From Bicyclus anynana (Eukaryota > Arthropoda > Insecta > Lepidoptera > Nymphalidae), in NCBI RefSeq assembly GCF_947172395.1, contig NC_069084.1, forward strand, positions 6,201,107-6,265,106: a stretch of 64,000 nt of DNA. The letters run 5' to 3'. Below the pieces are notes generated by a model, which was not told the DNA's origin, did not search any database, and saw nothing but the letters and a program-made list of their open reading frames with translations. The translations under genes and the position numbers were made by a program. Positions 24,901 through 39,900 of this stretch are shown here, one piece after another; within the stretch, counting starts at the first letter, position 1; every line of letters starts with the position of its first letter.

Positions 24901-27900
24901 ACAAAGAATTGAACCAATTAATAGCCCAAGTCACTAATCACTTTCCTTTTCTTAATAACACTACTTAACACTTCACTATTTCACTATACTTAACAAATAG
25001 AAGACGATTATTCCATCTTAAAAGCGCGATTAGAACTGAATTACTAAATCAGCAGACTAGGGAGACAGACGGAGGCAGGATCAATTTCCAATAATACATT
25101 GTAATCTTTGGGCAGGATGCCTCACTAGAGTGAATACACAGTGACGGTACACGCGTACGCGCCATTTGGGACGCGATGCCATTGGATGAGAGTTACGTGA
25201 TCATTTCCTATTGGTCGATCGCCGCCACGTTCGTTATGGTGGTAACGTTTTACAATCTTAATTACTTCAAGAGTAAATAATCAAAACCTAATTACATGAA
25301 AACTTGATTCTAAATTTATTAAATTAATTAACGTAGATTTTGCTGACCATTACGACAGCAAAATCTCAACACAGAACCTAAAGACTTTCTTTTCTACTGC
25401 TGTCAACTGTCATCATTACTTGAGAGACTAATTATTGATTAAATCAAAACGGAACAGTATTTTGATTGCAAAATGATTAGATTACTAGATAATAAGTCGA
25501 TTCGAAATAACTAAAGAGTAAACATGATAATTATTAGGTTTGAGGTTATAGATCCTTCAGTGAGCCAAGCTTCCACGGCGACATAGATAATCTAAATCGA
25601 CATTTTAAAAGTGATTGTAAACTCAGACTCCTCAAAATAAACAAATTTATAAATTAGAGCTCGCTATAATTTCCCGATGAGTGACAGTATCATCCACAGA
25701 TCACACTACTAGCTTCAGTATTCCTCGTAACTATAGTTACAAGCGGACGCCCGCGACTTCGCCCGCGTGGAAATCAATGTAAATGTTTAACCCCTATTTC
25801 ACCACTGGGTTGAATTTTAAAAGTTCTCGAATTACATTATATTTCGTATTTTTTTCATGATATATTTACTATTTTTGTCTAGGCAGGGAGACCAACACGA
25901 GCAGAAAACGGGGAGTATTGATCGATCGTCAAGGAATTCCTTAACCCTACATCCTGTAGTCACAAGTTCGGGTTCGGGTTTTTCTCTCTATCATGCGAAG
26001 GACCCGGCACCCGCTCGGTGAATCCATGGCATTTCTAACCCTTTCGCACCCTTCTTTTTAATTTATGGTCAAGAAGTACTCTATGTTTTGCTCCAAGGTC
26101 CGATTTACCATTATAGCAAAATTATTTTTGATCGGTTTAGCCGTTTAGCCGAGAAAAGGTAACAGACAGAGAGACATACTTACTTTCGTATTTTTAATAT
26201 TAGTATGAATAACTAATTACAACATTGATCCTGTTTTCTTCGGTAATTTGATCAGATCACGGATATAAGAAGTAAAAAGCTTTAGCGTTTTCTGTTCTGT
26301 GGATCGAAGACTCTAATTACGCTTTTGTTGAAGGTAATTACCGGAATAAACATAATTGGTTAAACAAACGAACAAAATTAACGTATTTGACTCTTTGGAT
26401 ACAGTTTCCCATGGAAACACCACCCTTTCCACGTGTCTATTATTATTATAATTTGATATTAGATTGGATGTCATCGTCCAATTTATTGTGTCTATCACAG
26501 GTAACCAGTTTCAGCTCATCAAAGTACAAGTTGATATCGGTATAATTGTAATCAGTAACATGAAGGGTCTTAAATATGTCTCGGTATTTGACAGCCTCCA
26601 ATCCGGTCTGTAATGACGAAACTTTTGATGAGATTTCAAACTGTATCTTAATGAATATTAATGATCTTCAACCCTGAATTTTCAATGGCATTTCTGGGCT
26701 TGTTATTGTAAAATATTTAGATTGATAGACTTCTCTGAGGACAAACCTTATGTAAATAATAATTAACAGGCGTTATGATTAAAGTTATGTATTTAAAACC
26801 TATACAAATATACGTTCGATGAATTGACAAGTAATAGAGGAGAATGGAGAAGATTAACATATTTTGCCGACCCCATATAAGTGGGATAAGGGAAGCGAGA
26901 TGATGATGATGATGACGAGTACGTGCATCACCAGCGAAATTCGTTAATCATTTCTAACCACAGGCTCCAAATTTCCGGTACATCACATTACTTAGTTCGT
27001 ATTGGTTTACATAGTTTAGGATTTTGAGAGGTAGTTCACTAGTTGTGGAGTGAAAGAGTAATAAACATTCATATCATCAAAATCATCAATTTTCGCAAAT
27101 CTCAGGAAACCATGGATTTTTTCGGGATAAAAAGCCTATGTGTTAATCCAGAGTAAAATCTATTTCCATTCCAAATTTCAGCTAAATCGCTTCAGTAGTA
27201 GCGGCGTTATAGAGTAACAAACATCAAAACATCCATACAAACTTTCGCGTATATAATATTAGTAGGATAGGAAGTAGGATACTCCCGAGCACCCTATATA
27301 TCTTACCTCCATCCAACGTCTTAGTAGCGTAAGTATAGATAGTAGAAGCGACGCCAGCGTCATTGCTAGCGGTCACGCGCAGTTGGTACCAGCTGCCGGG
27401 CGCCAGGGAGCCCACTGCGTATGATGCGGGGATGGAACGCAGCGGCGGCGCTTGGTAGTGGCTGTCTATGTAGCCCCAGCCCAGTGTGAGGTCCATAGCC
27501 TATAGAGACTTATTGCATAAATACTAGGCCTATGCTAGAAGTCAAATTATAAATATCGACCCGAAATACGTTTTCTATAAATACTTTAATGCGTGCCTCT
27601 GTATCTCCATCTGACCGCCTTCGTGACGCAGTGGTATGCACAGTGGGCTTACAAGACGGAGATCCTGGGTTCGATCTCCGGCTGGACCGATTGGTCCAGG
27701 TCTGGCTGGTGGGAGGCTTTGGCCGTGGTTAGTTACCATCCTACTGACAAAGACGTTCCGGTACAACGTCGTGTAGGTAGGGTGTGGGTAAGGTAGACCG
27801 AAAGGGGTGTGGATTTTCATCCTCCTTCTAACAAGTTAGCCCGCTTCCATCTTAGATTGCATCATCACTCACTATCAGGTAAGATTGTAGTCAAGGGCTA

Positions 27901-30900
27901 ACTTGTAAAGAATAAAAAAATGCATTAATTTTCGTATTCCTGACAGCAAACCCTATACATGATATGGATATCAAATGAAAAAGTCATTATCAATTTGTAC
28001 CAAAGGATATATCTTTAGTAGTAGTATGTAGATAAATATTATAAAACATAACCAAATAAATGGTTATATATTTAAAGTCAAATCATAAGAATATACTCGT
28101 ATAATCAAATGTTACATAACATATTAACAAAATGTTGAAGTTGCAAAGGAAAAGCGAAATTAATAAATTTCCAGCACAGCAAGCAATGCCAGCACAATAA
28201 AATACGATATCCGTCCAATAAATAGCTTATCTAGCCGCTTACCGCCAAATTTTCCGCGCGGTGCCAGAAACTGCTGCCAAGCAGGCGGTATTCGACGTCC
28301 CATTTGGTGACGTCACAACCTCCATCGTCCCACCCGCTCAGCTGTATGTAGATGTGCGACGCGTTGCTCCATAACCAGTCGGTTGTTGGTGGAGACACTG
28401 GTGCTAAGGTGTAAATGTAATAGTTAACTATACAGGGTGTTGCGTATTTCCCATAACTACAAGGTGTTGACAAGTCCACTTATAGGAGCCGAACTGCATA
28501 ACATTTTTTTTTTACTAAAAAAAATCTTTTTATTTTTTTTATACAAATAATTAAGTAATTCAAATAACTCCGACTATCGATGTTACACACGCCTTTGTCT
28601 AACCTTGCATTTCAAAATACGTAATCTGTCGATATCGACGAGATACTGCAACTACACACTTACACTTCCTAGTAAGTTACTTCATTTATCAAGAATAAAT
28701 TTGGCTAGGTCATAATATAAGGACACACTTTAAGATCTATTTACAAAAAATATTTTTTACTCCGAACATATTAATTCTAGAACACATGTTCCTTAGACAT
28801 TTTTAATTAATTTTCCTTAAAGAATATAACCCTAGAGTTATGGCAAACACTCCCGAGCAGCCTGTATATGTAACTTCATTATCATTATCACCTTCACCAT
28901 CATCACGTTTTAGTGAACCACTTAGTGGTCCAGTTTGCTAAATGAACGAAACTTCGCTCTTAAAGTATTGCAAGGACTGGATATGATTTTCAGTGATTGT
29001 TTGACTCTGCAACGTTCATAATCAAATGTTAATCATCTTTCGGAATCGCTTTTGGAGGGACAGGAGGTTCACACCAACGATTTCCCAACTCCGGACTACC
29101 ACTGAAAATTTCTTTGTAAAATAAAAAGAAAAATATCAATAATTGCTAGCAGTGGCATACAAAATCTTTTTGACTTACGTACAAATTATAGGAAATGGAA
29201 AATGAAAGCCTTCTTCAATTCAGGGTAGGCAGTCCATTCAATCAAACAATTTTAATAATTTGGACTTGATCTTCAAATAATTTGTTTGACACTGTATATT
29301 TTTTAATTACCTCCTCCTAAGGTCGTGACGTCGATGTGAGCTGGTACAGAGGTACCTATGCTGTCGGTCGCTGTCACTCGTATGGAGTACTTGGTGCCAC
29401 ATTTGAGTCCAGACAGTGCGTGCTGCTGCATTCCTGGCAGCCTGGTTTCTCGCGCCATCGGCCATGCTTCCTGCCAGGGCCCGTCTTCCTCTCTCCAAGT
29501 TAGGTTATAAACTGAGGAAGTTCAATATCATAAACATTTTGGTTTAAGCAATATGTTTAATTTTCTGTTTTTACGACATATACGACAGAGTGTAGCAGTA
29601 GCGAAGACTGAAATTTTCTACAAGTATGTTTAATTTCATGTATGTTTAATTTGAATGTGTTTTTGGCAGAGTACGTTAAATTATTTACGTCCGTAAAACC
29701 CGTGGATTATTAAAAAGTAACAAGATAGGAATCGGGTTGTTAGAAACTATCGGCCCTGCAGTGTAGGTATAAATAAACGTTTTGTTCACAGTATATTTTG
29801 CAAGAAATATTAAATTACAATTAAAACCCTCAAGATATTCAAGGTAAGGGACTCATACTCATTCAAGGTAAGGTCAGTATGAAATAAAAAACAAAAGTAA
29901 ATGACTTAGTAAGCAAATAAAAAAATACAAAATGTTTTTTAATAATTTGCATTTCTTATGAAAGTAGAACTGCTGAACAGGTATTATTATTATTCTTGTA
30001 AAGACGATAATTTTTATCGACGGCAAAATGTCTGTTTGTCTATCTGTACTTTTCACAAGATGCGTGATAGCCCAGTGGATATGACCTCTGCCTTCGATTC
30101 CTTAGAGTGTGGGTTCGAATCTGTTCCGGGGCATGCACCTCCAACTTTTCAGTTGTGTGCATTTTAAGAAATTAAATATCACGTGTCTCAAATGGTGAAG
30201 GAAAACATCGTGAGGGGAAACCTGCACACCAGAGAATTTTCTTAATTCTCTTCGTGTGTCAAGTCTGCCAATCAGCATTGGGCAAGAGTGGTGGACTATT
30301 GGCCTAACCCCTCTCGTTCTGAGAGGAGACTCGAGCTCAGCAGTGAGCCGAATATGGCTTGATAATGATGATGATAATGACTTTTAACGCCTAAATTGCA
30401 GAATCGATATTAATGAATGTATGCATGATTGTATGTTTGTAGCGGTAAATGGAAAATTATATTTACGGAAATTGTTCATTGATTATTTTTAAATATAAAA
30501 CGTAAAAGTTTAGATCAATTTCTACGCGGGAAAAGTCGCGGACGCGGAGTTATTTGTATAGGTACCTACTAACAAGTAGGTACCTATACAAATAACATAA
30601 CTCAAGTAAGTATGTACAAAATAAATGTATACCTTCGTAAAAAGAAAAATAGCACTCCATTCAACTTTATAAAAGCACGGTTAGCTTTCAATAAAATCAA
30701 TATAAAGTTAAATTGCTTTCCACATATTCCTAGTTCGCTTAATGATACCATATTCCTTCGATTTATTATCATTCTTTATTTCCTAGCCCTCAACCACAAT
30801 AGAGTCCTCGCATGAAGGGACGTGAAGAGGCCCTCAGGGTCCCGCTAAGGGTCGAACATTGTCTGAGTAAACTACTTGAAAAGTCTCGGCTTGTCTAAAC

Positions 30901-33900
30901 GGGATATGCATTGTTCTTACCCTATGTATTGGTACACATAAGGCGTAAGAAAATTTTCATATCACTAGATCGGAAATGTTGTCTTTGTGCGGAGAAATTA
31001 GCGAGTTAAAGTCTACTTTATTCGCTAGGGCGGAAAATAAATTTGAATTTAGAATGTGATGAAACAGGCTAATTTATGCCGTTTGTGATGACATTTTAAG
31101 TCTACGCCGTCGAAGTGAATTAAACTTTTCTTTTTCAACTGACTTCAAAAAAAGGAGGTACACGTATATCACTTATTTTTGTATCAATTTGGTTTAGATT
31201 TATTTAGATTTAATCGCAGAATAAAATTATAAGCGCAGAAAAAAAATTAGATTTAAAAGAAAAAAACGCATATAAACGACTTTGTATTTGTAAAGAATGA
31301 CATACACGTAGTTACCATACCTACTCGTACTCGTAAAAGTACGTACTTTGTTGTGCACCCTCTTTCGTCCGGGAGTTTGTGATAGGGTCTTCGACCGTGG
31401 CTACGGCTGGGCACTTAACGCAGACACAATTAATTGCACGCCGGCCGTAGGCCGGGGGCTGGATAGGGCCTCCGACGATGGCTACGACTTTGCATTTTAC
31501 CCAAGCACAAAAAACGCGCACATTATTGTACACCGGCCTTCGGCCGGGGCTGTGATTTTATAATTTTTATATATAAAACATACGAAAATATAAATAGAAG
31601 GGGCGACGGCGTCGAAAATGTACATAGATTTTCACGCGGACGAAGTCGCGGGCACCTGCTAGTATACCATAAGATAGTATGCCCCTTTTTTTAATTGACT
31701 ACAATTTCACCTGATGGTAAGTGATAATGCAATCTAAGATGGAAGCGGGCTAACTTGTTAGGAGAAGGATAAAAATGTCCTTCTCCTAACAACCACACCC
31801 CTGTCGGTTTCTACACGACATCGTACCGGAACGCTAAATCGCTTGGCGGTACGTCTTTGTCGGTAGGGTCACAGCCACAATCCAAGCCTCCCACCAGCCA
31901 AACTACTATGTGCTTTAAATTGGTTTCTATAATTGATGGCATCATAATAACCGCTGAAACGCTTGGAATGGTAGAAACTAGCCATACCCGACGACATCTA
32001 CCGCCAGACCAAATAATAATGAACCTGTTAGCCGTGGCTAGTTACCATCAAGCAAAGACGAACCGCCAAGCGATTTAACGTTACGGTACGATTTTGCGTA
32101 GTCACCGTCAGATGAATAGATAATCATCATCACTTACATCAGATGAGATGGCTTACTTGTGACTGAATAAAAATAAATACATTCATGCATACTGCATCCG
32201 TAATAGCCCAGCGGATATGACCTCTGCCTCCGATTCTGGAGGGTGTGGGTTGGAATCCGGTCCGGGGCATGCACCTCCAACTTTTCAGTTGTGTGCATTT
32301 TAAGAAATTAAATATCACGAGTCTCAATCGGTGAAGGAAAACATCGTGAGGAAACCTGCATACCAGAGAATTATCTTAATTCTCTGCGTGTGTGAAGTCT
32401 GCCAATACGCATTGGGCCAGCGTGGTGGACTATTGGCCTTACCCTTCTCATTCTGAGAGGAGACTCGAGCTCAGCAGTGAGCCGAATATGGGTTGATGAC
32501 TAACAATCATAGCATATGAAATATTATAGGAGCTTAGAATCGATCGGTAATAATAGAACGATATCATCCCGGTTCCCTATCCTCTGTAGGTCAATGAATG
32601 ATTGATGGGTATCGCTCTATCACAGCGTATTCGATAGAACCGGCGAGTGTAATACGGAAAATACGTTGCGATGATGTTTCCCGATTGAATGATACTTGTC
32701 GTCTATCGGCTTTCTATAACTATATTAAGTGAATAAACAAAGAGTGATATTATATCTACTTTCTGTTTTCCACAAATTCCGCGATAACCATGTATTTTTT
32801 CGGGATGAAAATAAGCCTATATGTTGCTCCATAAACTCCTCTATATTCCAGTGAAAGTCCTATTAAAATCGATCCAGTCCTTCCAGTCCCAAAGTGGTCC
32901 AGGTCGCCCAGGGGCCCACGGGAGACTCCTCAGGGGTCTACGTCAGCGTCCCCAAAAAATTGGGGTTTACTATAGGGGTCTACGAAGGTTTATCGGGTTT
33001 TATAGTGATTTCATACCGATTGACGAGTTTTCTAAATTAAATAATTGAAAGTGTAGGTATAATGTATAATTAAGTAAGTGTATATGTGTAGGTATATGTA
33101 TGAATGAAGTAGATAGGTAGGTATATCAAAAAGTAAACTTGATGAACGTGGTCTATGAGAAAAAAAAGTTTGGAAACATCTGGTCCGGACGAACAGAAAG
33201 ACAGACAAAAATTAATTAGTTAATTTATTTAAAGAACTTATTGTATTATCATTAACTACCCATATTCGGCTCACTATTGAAAAGTCTTCACACAGAATGA
33301 GAAGGGTTAGGGTAATAATAGCTCACCACGCTGGTCCAATGCGGATTCGCATACACACAGAAAATTCTCAGGTATGCAGATTTCCTCACGATATTTTTCC
33401 CTTCACCGTGAGACACGTGATATTTAATTTCTTAAAGTGCACGTAACTGAAAAGTTAGAGGTGTATGTCCCTAACCAGGTTCGAACCTACGCCCTCCGAA
33501 TTGAATTCAGAGGTCATATCAAGGCCCTTACCATACCTATTTACATAAGTTATTATTTGGGAAAGACATCATGTTCCGTCAAAATATGGTCTAAGAAAAT
33601 ATGACTACTATAGCTTGGCAAACTCGTTCTTTACATTCCCGATGGTCCGCGCGTGCCGGGGTCGTGTAGCGATGAATAAAAAACCCAAGACTGATGCACC
33701 TCACTTCCCCGCACGCACGATTTCACACCCGCGCAGTATTTCCCCCCGTCGCCCGCATATCATGGGAGTGTCATCAACGAACTTGCCAAGCTGTAACACT
33801 TATGTGTACCTAATTTACACTGCAAAAAAAAACACCTAAGCATCAGCGGCGAAGAGTCCATACAGGCCAATTACCGCCGGGTTACCTTTTAACAATCCAA

Positions 33901-36900
33901 AAACACATTTTCAATAAGGTACCTAATGAATATGTATGGATGTATGAGAAACCGGAGTTTGTATCAAGCGGTATGAATATCCTTTTCTTTGGGACGGCTT
34001 ACCTTCGTCAATTCTATCATTCGCCACTGCTAAGCATAGTTACGGGGTAACGGGGTAATCAAGTAAGCAGGTCAATAGGTACTCACCAATGCCATATCCG
34101 AGTGAATCGTTCGCAGTCCGTATCTCGTCCCATTCAACTACAATAGAGTCCTTGTATGGGGTCGCTCGTAGTGACGGAGGGTCCGGTAAGGGTAAAACTT
34201 TTACTGAATACACAACAGAGTCTGATCCGTACAAATTCTTTGCTAAGCACGTATAATTCCCGCTGAGAGATTGGTCAATACCTAGAAAAATGTAATGATT
34301 TGAAATAAAAACAATTTATTCTACACATCTACACAGAACACATATGTTCAAGTATAAGATTTTGAGACTACAGTTTCATGTAGGACTAGCTGACGCCGCG
34401 CGGTTTCACCCGCGTGGTTCCCGCTCCCGTGGTAATGCGAGGATAATATATAGTCTATAGCCTTCCTCGATAAATGAGCTATCTAACAGTGAAAGAATTT
34501 TTCAAATCTGACCAGTAGTTCCTGAGATTAGCGTGTTCAATCAAATAAACAAACAAACAAACAAACTCTTCAGCTTTATAATATTAGTATAGATGGTGCG
34601 GGTGACAGCTTGAATCACTCTTGAAAGCCGCGAAAAAAAACCGGGATTACGTATTATGAACTGAGTCATACTGTCTGACTGTCACCGTACCCATGCTATT
34701 TAAAAGCACTATAATGTATGTATTCGTACCTAATAATGTGATTCAAGATGGAAAATCAGTGAGGAATAATAATGGTATCTATTATTTATTTATTAATCTA
34801 ATTTTGTTATCTTTTGTTGATCTCGTTTAGGTATATTCAGGGTATTATTATTATTTTTTTCTTTTTTTTTAAATCTAATTTTGATAGCCTATTTTTTCAA
34901 TTGCAGTCGGGTTTTAGATTTTTTTCAATTGTTTATCTTATTATTATCTAAGATATTTCATTATTTTAATACCTAAGAATGATTTAAATTATAAAACGCA
35001 CATATCTAGTACCTATCAATTATCGTATTGTAAAATTCATTTAAAAAATTATTGTCATTTATATGAACTTACCGAAATTACATCTTATTTACAACTTCTT
35101 ACAAACTAACACATTCTAGAGCCAGTATGTATTCATTTAAAGTACCTACATTAAAAAACAAACAAGTATTATAATTTAATAAAGCAGTAAAAAGCTTAAT
35201 TAATGCTATATAATATTATCTGAAATAATGTTTATTGAGTATATTTATGAGCGTGAATTTCACTGTGATGTCTATTCCAAGAACCGATGCTGAAATTTCC
35301 AATAGCAATTATTTTAATGATCCGATCCATGATACTTAGAATCAGCAATGCAACACACAGATACTGTATCAGGAAATACGTTGGATTGAGGACACTAATG
35401 TCATGATTGGATGACTCGATTGGCTTTAGAACTAATCGGTTAATCCGTTACGTAAGTTGCATTTGCGTCTGCAAATGACTCAATACATTTCTAATCTTAT
35501 GAAAACAAGAAGCCTATACAAAGCCTTAAATAATCTGCTATTATTTTTTTAACTTGTACATTTTATTTATTCACTTGCTCAGAAATTTTTCGTCAATATT
35601 ACTTTTATAATAATAGTTTTTTTAAATAGTTTATTTATATTTTATTTTCTTAAAATAAAGTAAACATGCCACTGTACAATACTGAAATTAGTCTTGAATC
35701 CATCGGAAGTCGATGTTTGTGAATTGTGATATTGTTAACGTGACATTAAAATAATCTTAATGATTGTTGCAACTTTTTTTTTTATTTAGATATTTTAACT
35801 TTGTATAATATTGTCTTATTATTTCACCAACTTTTCTTCAGAATCAGAATCAGTTTAAATAGCTTATTAACAAAATAATGTAATCATACTAACTTTTGAT
35901 AAGCAAACTGTCGTCTTTATTCCTGGTGAACCGTGGATGGTGGGTGATAATATTGTGATTGTGGTACCACACGGTGCGAGGCGGGGGCGCCCCCACACTG
36001 CGGCAGGCCAGTAGCAAGGCTCGGCGCACTGCCACACGAACGTCGCCACCAAGTGACCATACTCCTGCCACCACTAAAACAATAAATACATTCTAAAACT
36101 AAAGTGATGACGTCTCCGTTTGATTTCTTTTTTTTCTGATTGTGTAAGTGCCGTAGACTCCTTATGGGACCTCAGCGGCGTCACCGGGGGGTTTGGACGA
36201 GCGCAGGAGCATCGCCTAATGGGGCCCGAAGGCAGAAGCAGAGTAGATGTGCGGAACTACTCTCTAAGGGCGTCTCCTCTGAGACTCGGACCTCGGCTTA
36301 GAGGGCCGTTCGGGAAGGGTGTTTTGGTCTGAGTGTATCAGTCCTGGAGCCCCCGAGATCGTGTGTTAAAAAGCCCAAGTCTGGGTGATGTCAGATATCG
36401 GGGACCTCGTATTTGCCGTCGAAGACGCTGTGTAGCTTGTGTTTGTGTTGCCTGGGAAGCATTTTCGTTCGTTATGTCATAGTCAGGATCGTAGAGGACG
36501 TTTTTTAGGCGTCTTGATCTACAATCAGCGTTGGTATCGGGGATGTAGCTGCAAGCCTCAATCACTTGTTGGTTGAGGTGGGTGGCGGCTCTCTCAAAAT
36601 AAGTTTTCGAGAGTAGTAGAACAAGTTGTGTTGAGCCAATTTATCTGTCATTAAACCACGAGTAAGGACTTTGCTTCGTAAAGTTCTTCAGCGTTTCTTT
36701 AAGGATTTTTCTTAGCAGTCTATATATTGCTTTTGGTGGATCTCCGTGCGTTGTTATCTTATTTTAGAAGCTTGGCTGAAGCAACGATAGAGTAACCATA
36801 TGAATAACTTTTAATTATTTATCTGGATATAATGTATGACATTTTTTTTTAACTAAATTATAAAAAGAAAACTAAATCCATTTTGTTTCTAAATTTACCG

Positions 36901-39900
36901 ACTTCATAAAACACACACATTTCATCAAACCGATACCAGGTTTGAAGGCGGTTCCAAGTCAATTAGATACTGCTTAGAAGCAGAACAGCTAAATAGTTCA
37001 GAGCCTACCTCTAGACTCAAACTTAATTCTATTCTTTAAGTCTAGGTTAAACGAAATAAAATCAACGAAGTATTAAATAAGAGTTAGTATAAATACTGTA
37101 TATCGCACTGAATAACTCATGATCTAAGAATGCTTTAAATTATAAAACTTACATCTCTTCTTACATAGCTAGGTACTAGCTATCAATTATAGTGTTCCCT
37201 AGAGTACGTATTACATTTTTATTGCAAAATGGATTGCGTTTCTGCATAAAAACTTTGATAAAAACCTCTCCAAGGAATATTAATCACGAACCGCTTTCAA
37301 TATGCAAGAAGTTGTGAAAGTTTACATTTCTAAAATGTATTTTTAATTCTACCGTTGCTTTTAAGCATATTATACTAGAAAAAAGTACAGTAGCGGAAAC
37401 GCTAAGTGTCCCTCCACGGGTATAGAAAGTTTTAAATCATCGCACGGCGCGTTGGAATTTAATAATATCTGTTGAAACAAACTGGATACAAAAACAACAT
37501 TTTTACTGAATTACATTTAATTTGACATTATATTTTCAGTACAAATAGGAGTACATGTAATGTATTGAATTTTTTTTAAATATGCAATTATTAAAGTAAA
37601 ATGCTTCGATAAATTGTGTAGTTGTAAAACAAAGTAATTTTGGCTGGCTTTGGAAGGCTTCGGCCGTGGCTAGTTACCACCCTACCGGCAATGCCATGAT
37701 TTTTTTTGTTACCAAGAAGCCGTGTTCCAGTCTGAATGCTATAGTCGCCCTTGTAATTATATTCTGATGAGGCCTAATACCTATGCCTTAGGTTGATTGA
37801 CATAAGGCGACATTGTTAAGGACGTGTTACTTACAATATGTTCTTTCTATTATCTACTGTAGATGACGTCTTTAGGCAGGACAACTAAGGACACCAAACG
37901 ATAGCCTGTTATGAAGTTAGCTATATTAGTATGATATATTACAAATATATCTCAAGTTTCTAACGAATATGCCCATGGACATTGACAATTTGACATTTTC
38001 ATAAATGTTTTCACTTAAATTAAAGCTAAACCTAACGATTTATCCTAGATCCCATTATCATTATCATGACCATGGGTCCACTCTTGATTTACCCGTTTTC
38101 TAATAAAAATAAATCTTCTTAATCGGCCTTGCAGTCTACGATTAATTGGAGAACAAACAAAAAAGTAGCCACAATTTATGTAATTTAAAACATCCTCCCT
38201 TTTTTTAAATTAGTTATAATCAGGCAACCTATTTATTTTTTCTGGTAACTATAATATAGAAACATCTTTGTATAACTACGATCTTGTACACAGACTAAAA
38301 CAGTGTTACTCACCTCGTTGTGAAGGTGTGTTAGTAACCCGTCGACTTTCGGGTCCCTCTCCCACGGCTGTGCTTGCTGTCACCCAGACGTCGTACTGCC
38401 GCCCTTCATACAGCCCCTTCAGCTCCAAGCTCTGAGTCTGTTCATATGGTTCCGTATCCATTTCCACGTCCACCCGATGAATTTGAGGTCCGTCGTTACT
38501 GTTGTGAGAAAATTACAGATCACTAACTTTCTTTTATTTTTAACTAGCGGACGCTCGCGACTTCGTCCGCGTGGAATTCAGTTGTTCACAAATCCTCGGG
38601 AACCATGGATTTTTTTGGGATGAAAAGTAGCCTATGTGTTAATCCAGAGTAAAATCTATTTCCATTCCAAATTTCAGTCAAATCGCTTCAATAGCCGCAG
38701 CGTAAAAGAGGAACAAACGTACACACTTACACACAAACTTTCGCCTTTATAATATTAGTGTGAAGTGTGATAGTGGGATTAGGCAAATACGCAACATTTT
38801 TGTCCTTTATTATGTAAAGTGGCACAAGGCTTTTTAACTTAGGAACTAACCCGTAGGACTGTATAAATTTTATATAATTCTCCAATCCAGGTTCGTAATT
38901 ATAATGATTATCTATTTTGTAAAATAGAAAAGAATAAAAATTTTAATTAAATAATAAATAACTTACATATAAAAAAAAACTTTAAGGACCAACCTCACTT
39001 CTAAACGTGGCGTCAGCTAGCATTATTAAAATTAAAACGTTACTTTTAACGATTTACCTTTAAAACCTTTTGGTCGTCTGATATAGCCACTCGGCTATAA
39101 AAACAACTTTTCCTAATAAGTGAGATAAAAACAAAGTTATCCATCCAATAGATATAAATATTAACTGGGTAGATAACATAAGGAGGGACGTACCAAAACT
39201 TTCTGTACATTAAATATTAAAAGACGAAACTACGAAACGAATTAAAAATGAAACTCGAACAAAGATTTATACAAAACGCGTTCAACAATATACTGTAGGT
39301 ATGTAACACTCGAATTGTTTGACGTGTTTTTTTCAGATGCTGGATTCATCTTTCACATATACAAGGATAAAGGGTAAAACGGCCTGAGTATCGAATCATT
39401 TGTATTCAGCGTCAAATCACACGTTTCCGCGAACCGTAGCTAACGAGGAAAATGAAAATAAAATCGGACAAGGTTACACGTGCGGAATTTATAGGATTTC
39501 ACAGATCAGTTAACAAGATGATGTGATGTTGACCTTTTTTGGGATAAATCTTAATAAACTTGGGGTATTTATAAAAACATAATATAGGTGTTGAGGTTTC
39601 ACTTGGGAATTCTGTGCTGTAATTACTAATTTGCCTTCTACTATAATGTGTGATGTAGTGTTTGTGTCTACTAAATAGATACCTACAAATACAACATGCA
39701 CTAACTCATGTACATTGGTAGTGGGGGCACGGGCAATGGGATGGGATAGTCTGTCACCGGCGCTTGCCCGGAGTGGTCGTGTGCGGTCTGCTCAGGGGGA
39801 GGCAACTTTGTATGGAGTCACTGCAGACTTTTCATGGAAACATTTAAAATGAGACAAAGAGATTCTTTGTCTCATTCTTACTGTGACTACAGGCTTCAAA

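Larger units (their letters stand above)
22821..27306. other. Dscam intron between FN3-6 and TM exons
   Basis: Filled with dispersed repeats (23221-23375, 23443-23693, 24440-24890, 25738-26210, 26825-26920, 27050-27268). I looked for a second TM exon and saw none. 25130-25250 is CpG-richer and holds inverted CCAAT words; no gene is attached to it. Confidence 0.65.
29512..34086. other. Dscam intron inside FN3-5
   Basis: Holds S1 SINEs (30064, 32199, 33243), a rearranged S2 SINE, the 22-bp hairpin, the GC tandem repeat and a MITE (33612). No exon seen. Confidence 0.7.

Noticed and set aside
22821..27306. Second alternative TM exon, as in Dscam1 exon 17
   Set aside because: No other hydrophobic frame with splice sites found; the interval is filled with repeats.
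27593..27796. Open frames at 27.6-27.8, 47.4-47.6 and 61.1-61.4 kb as genes
   Set aside because: They are translations of S2 and S1 SINE bodies present in many copies.
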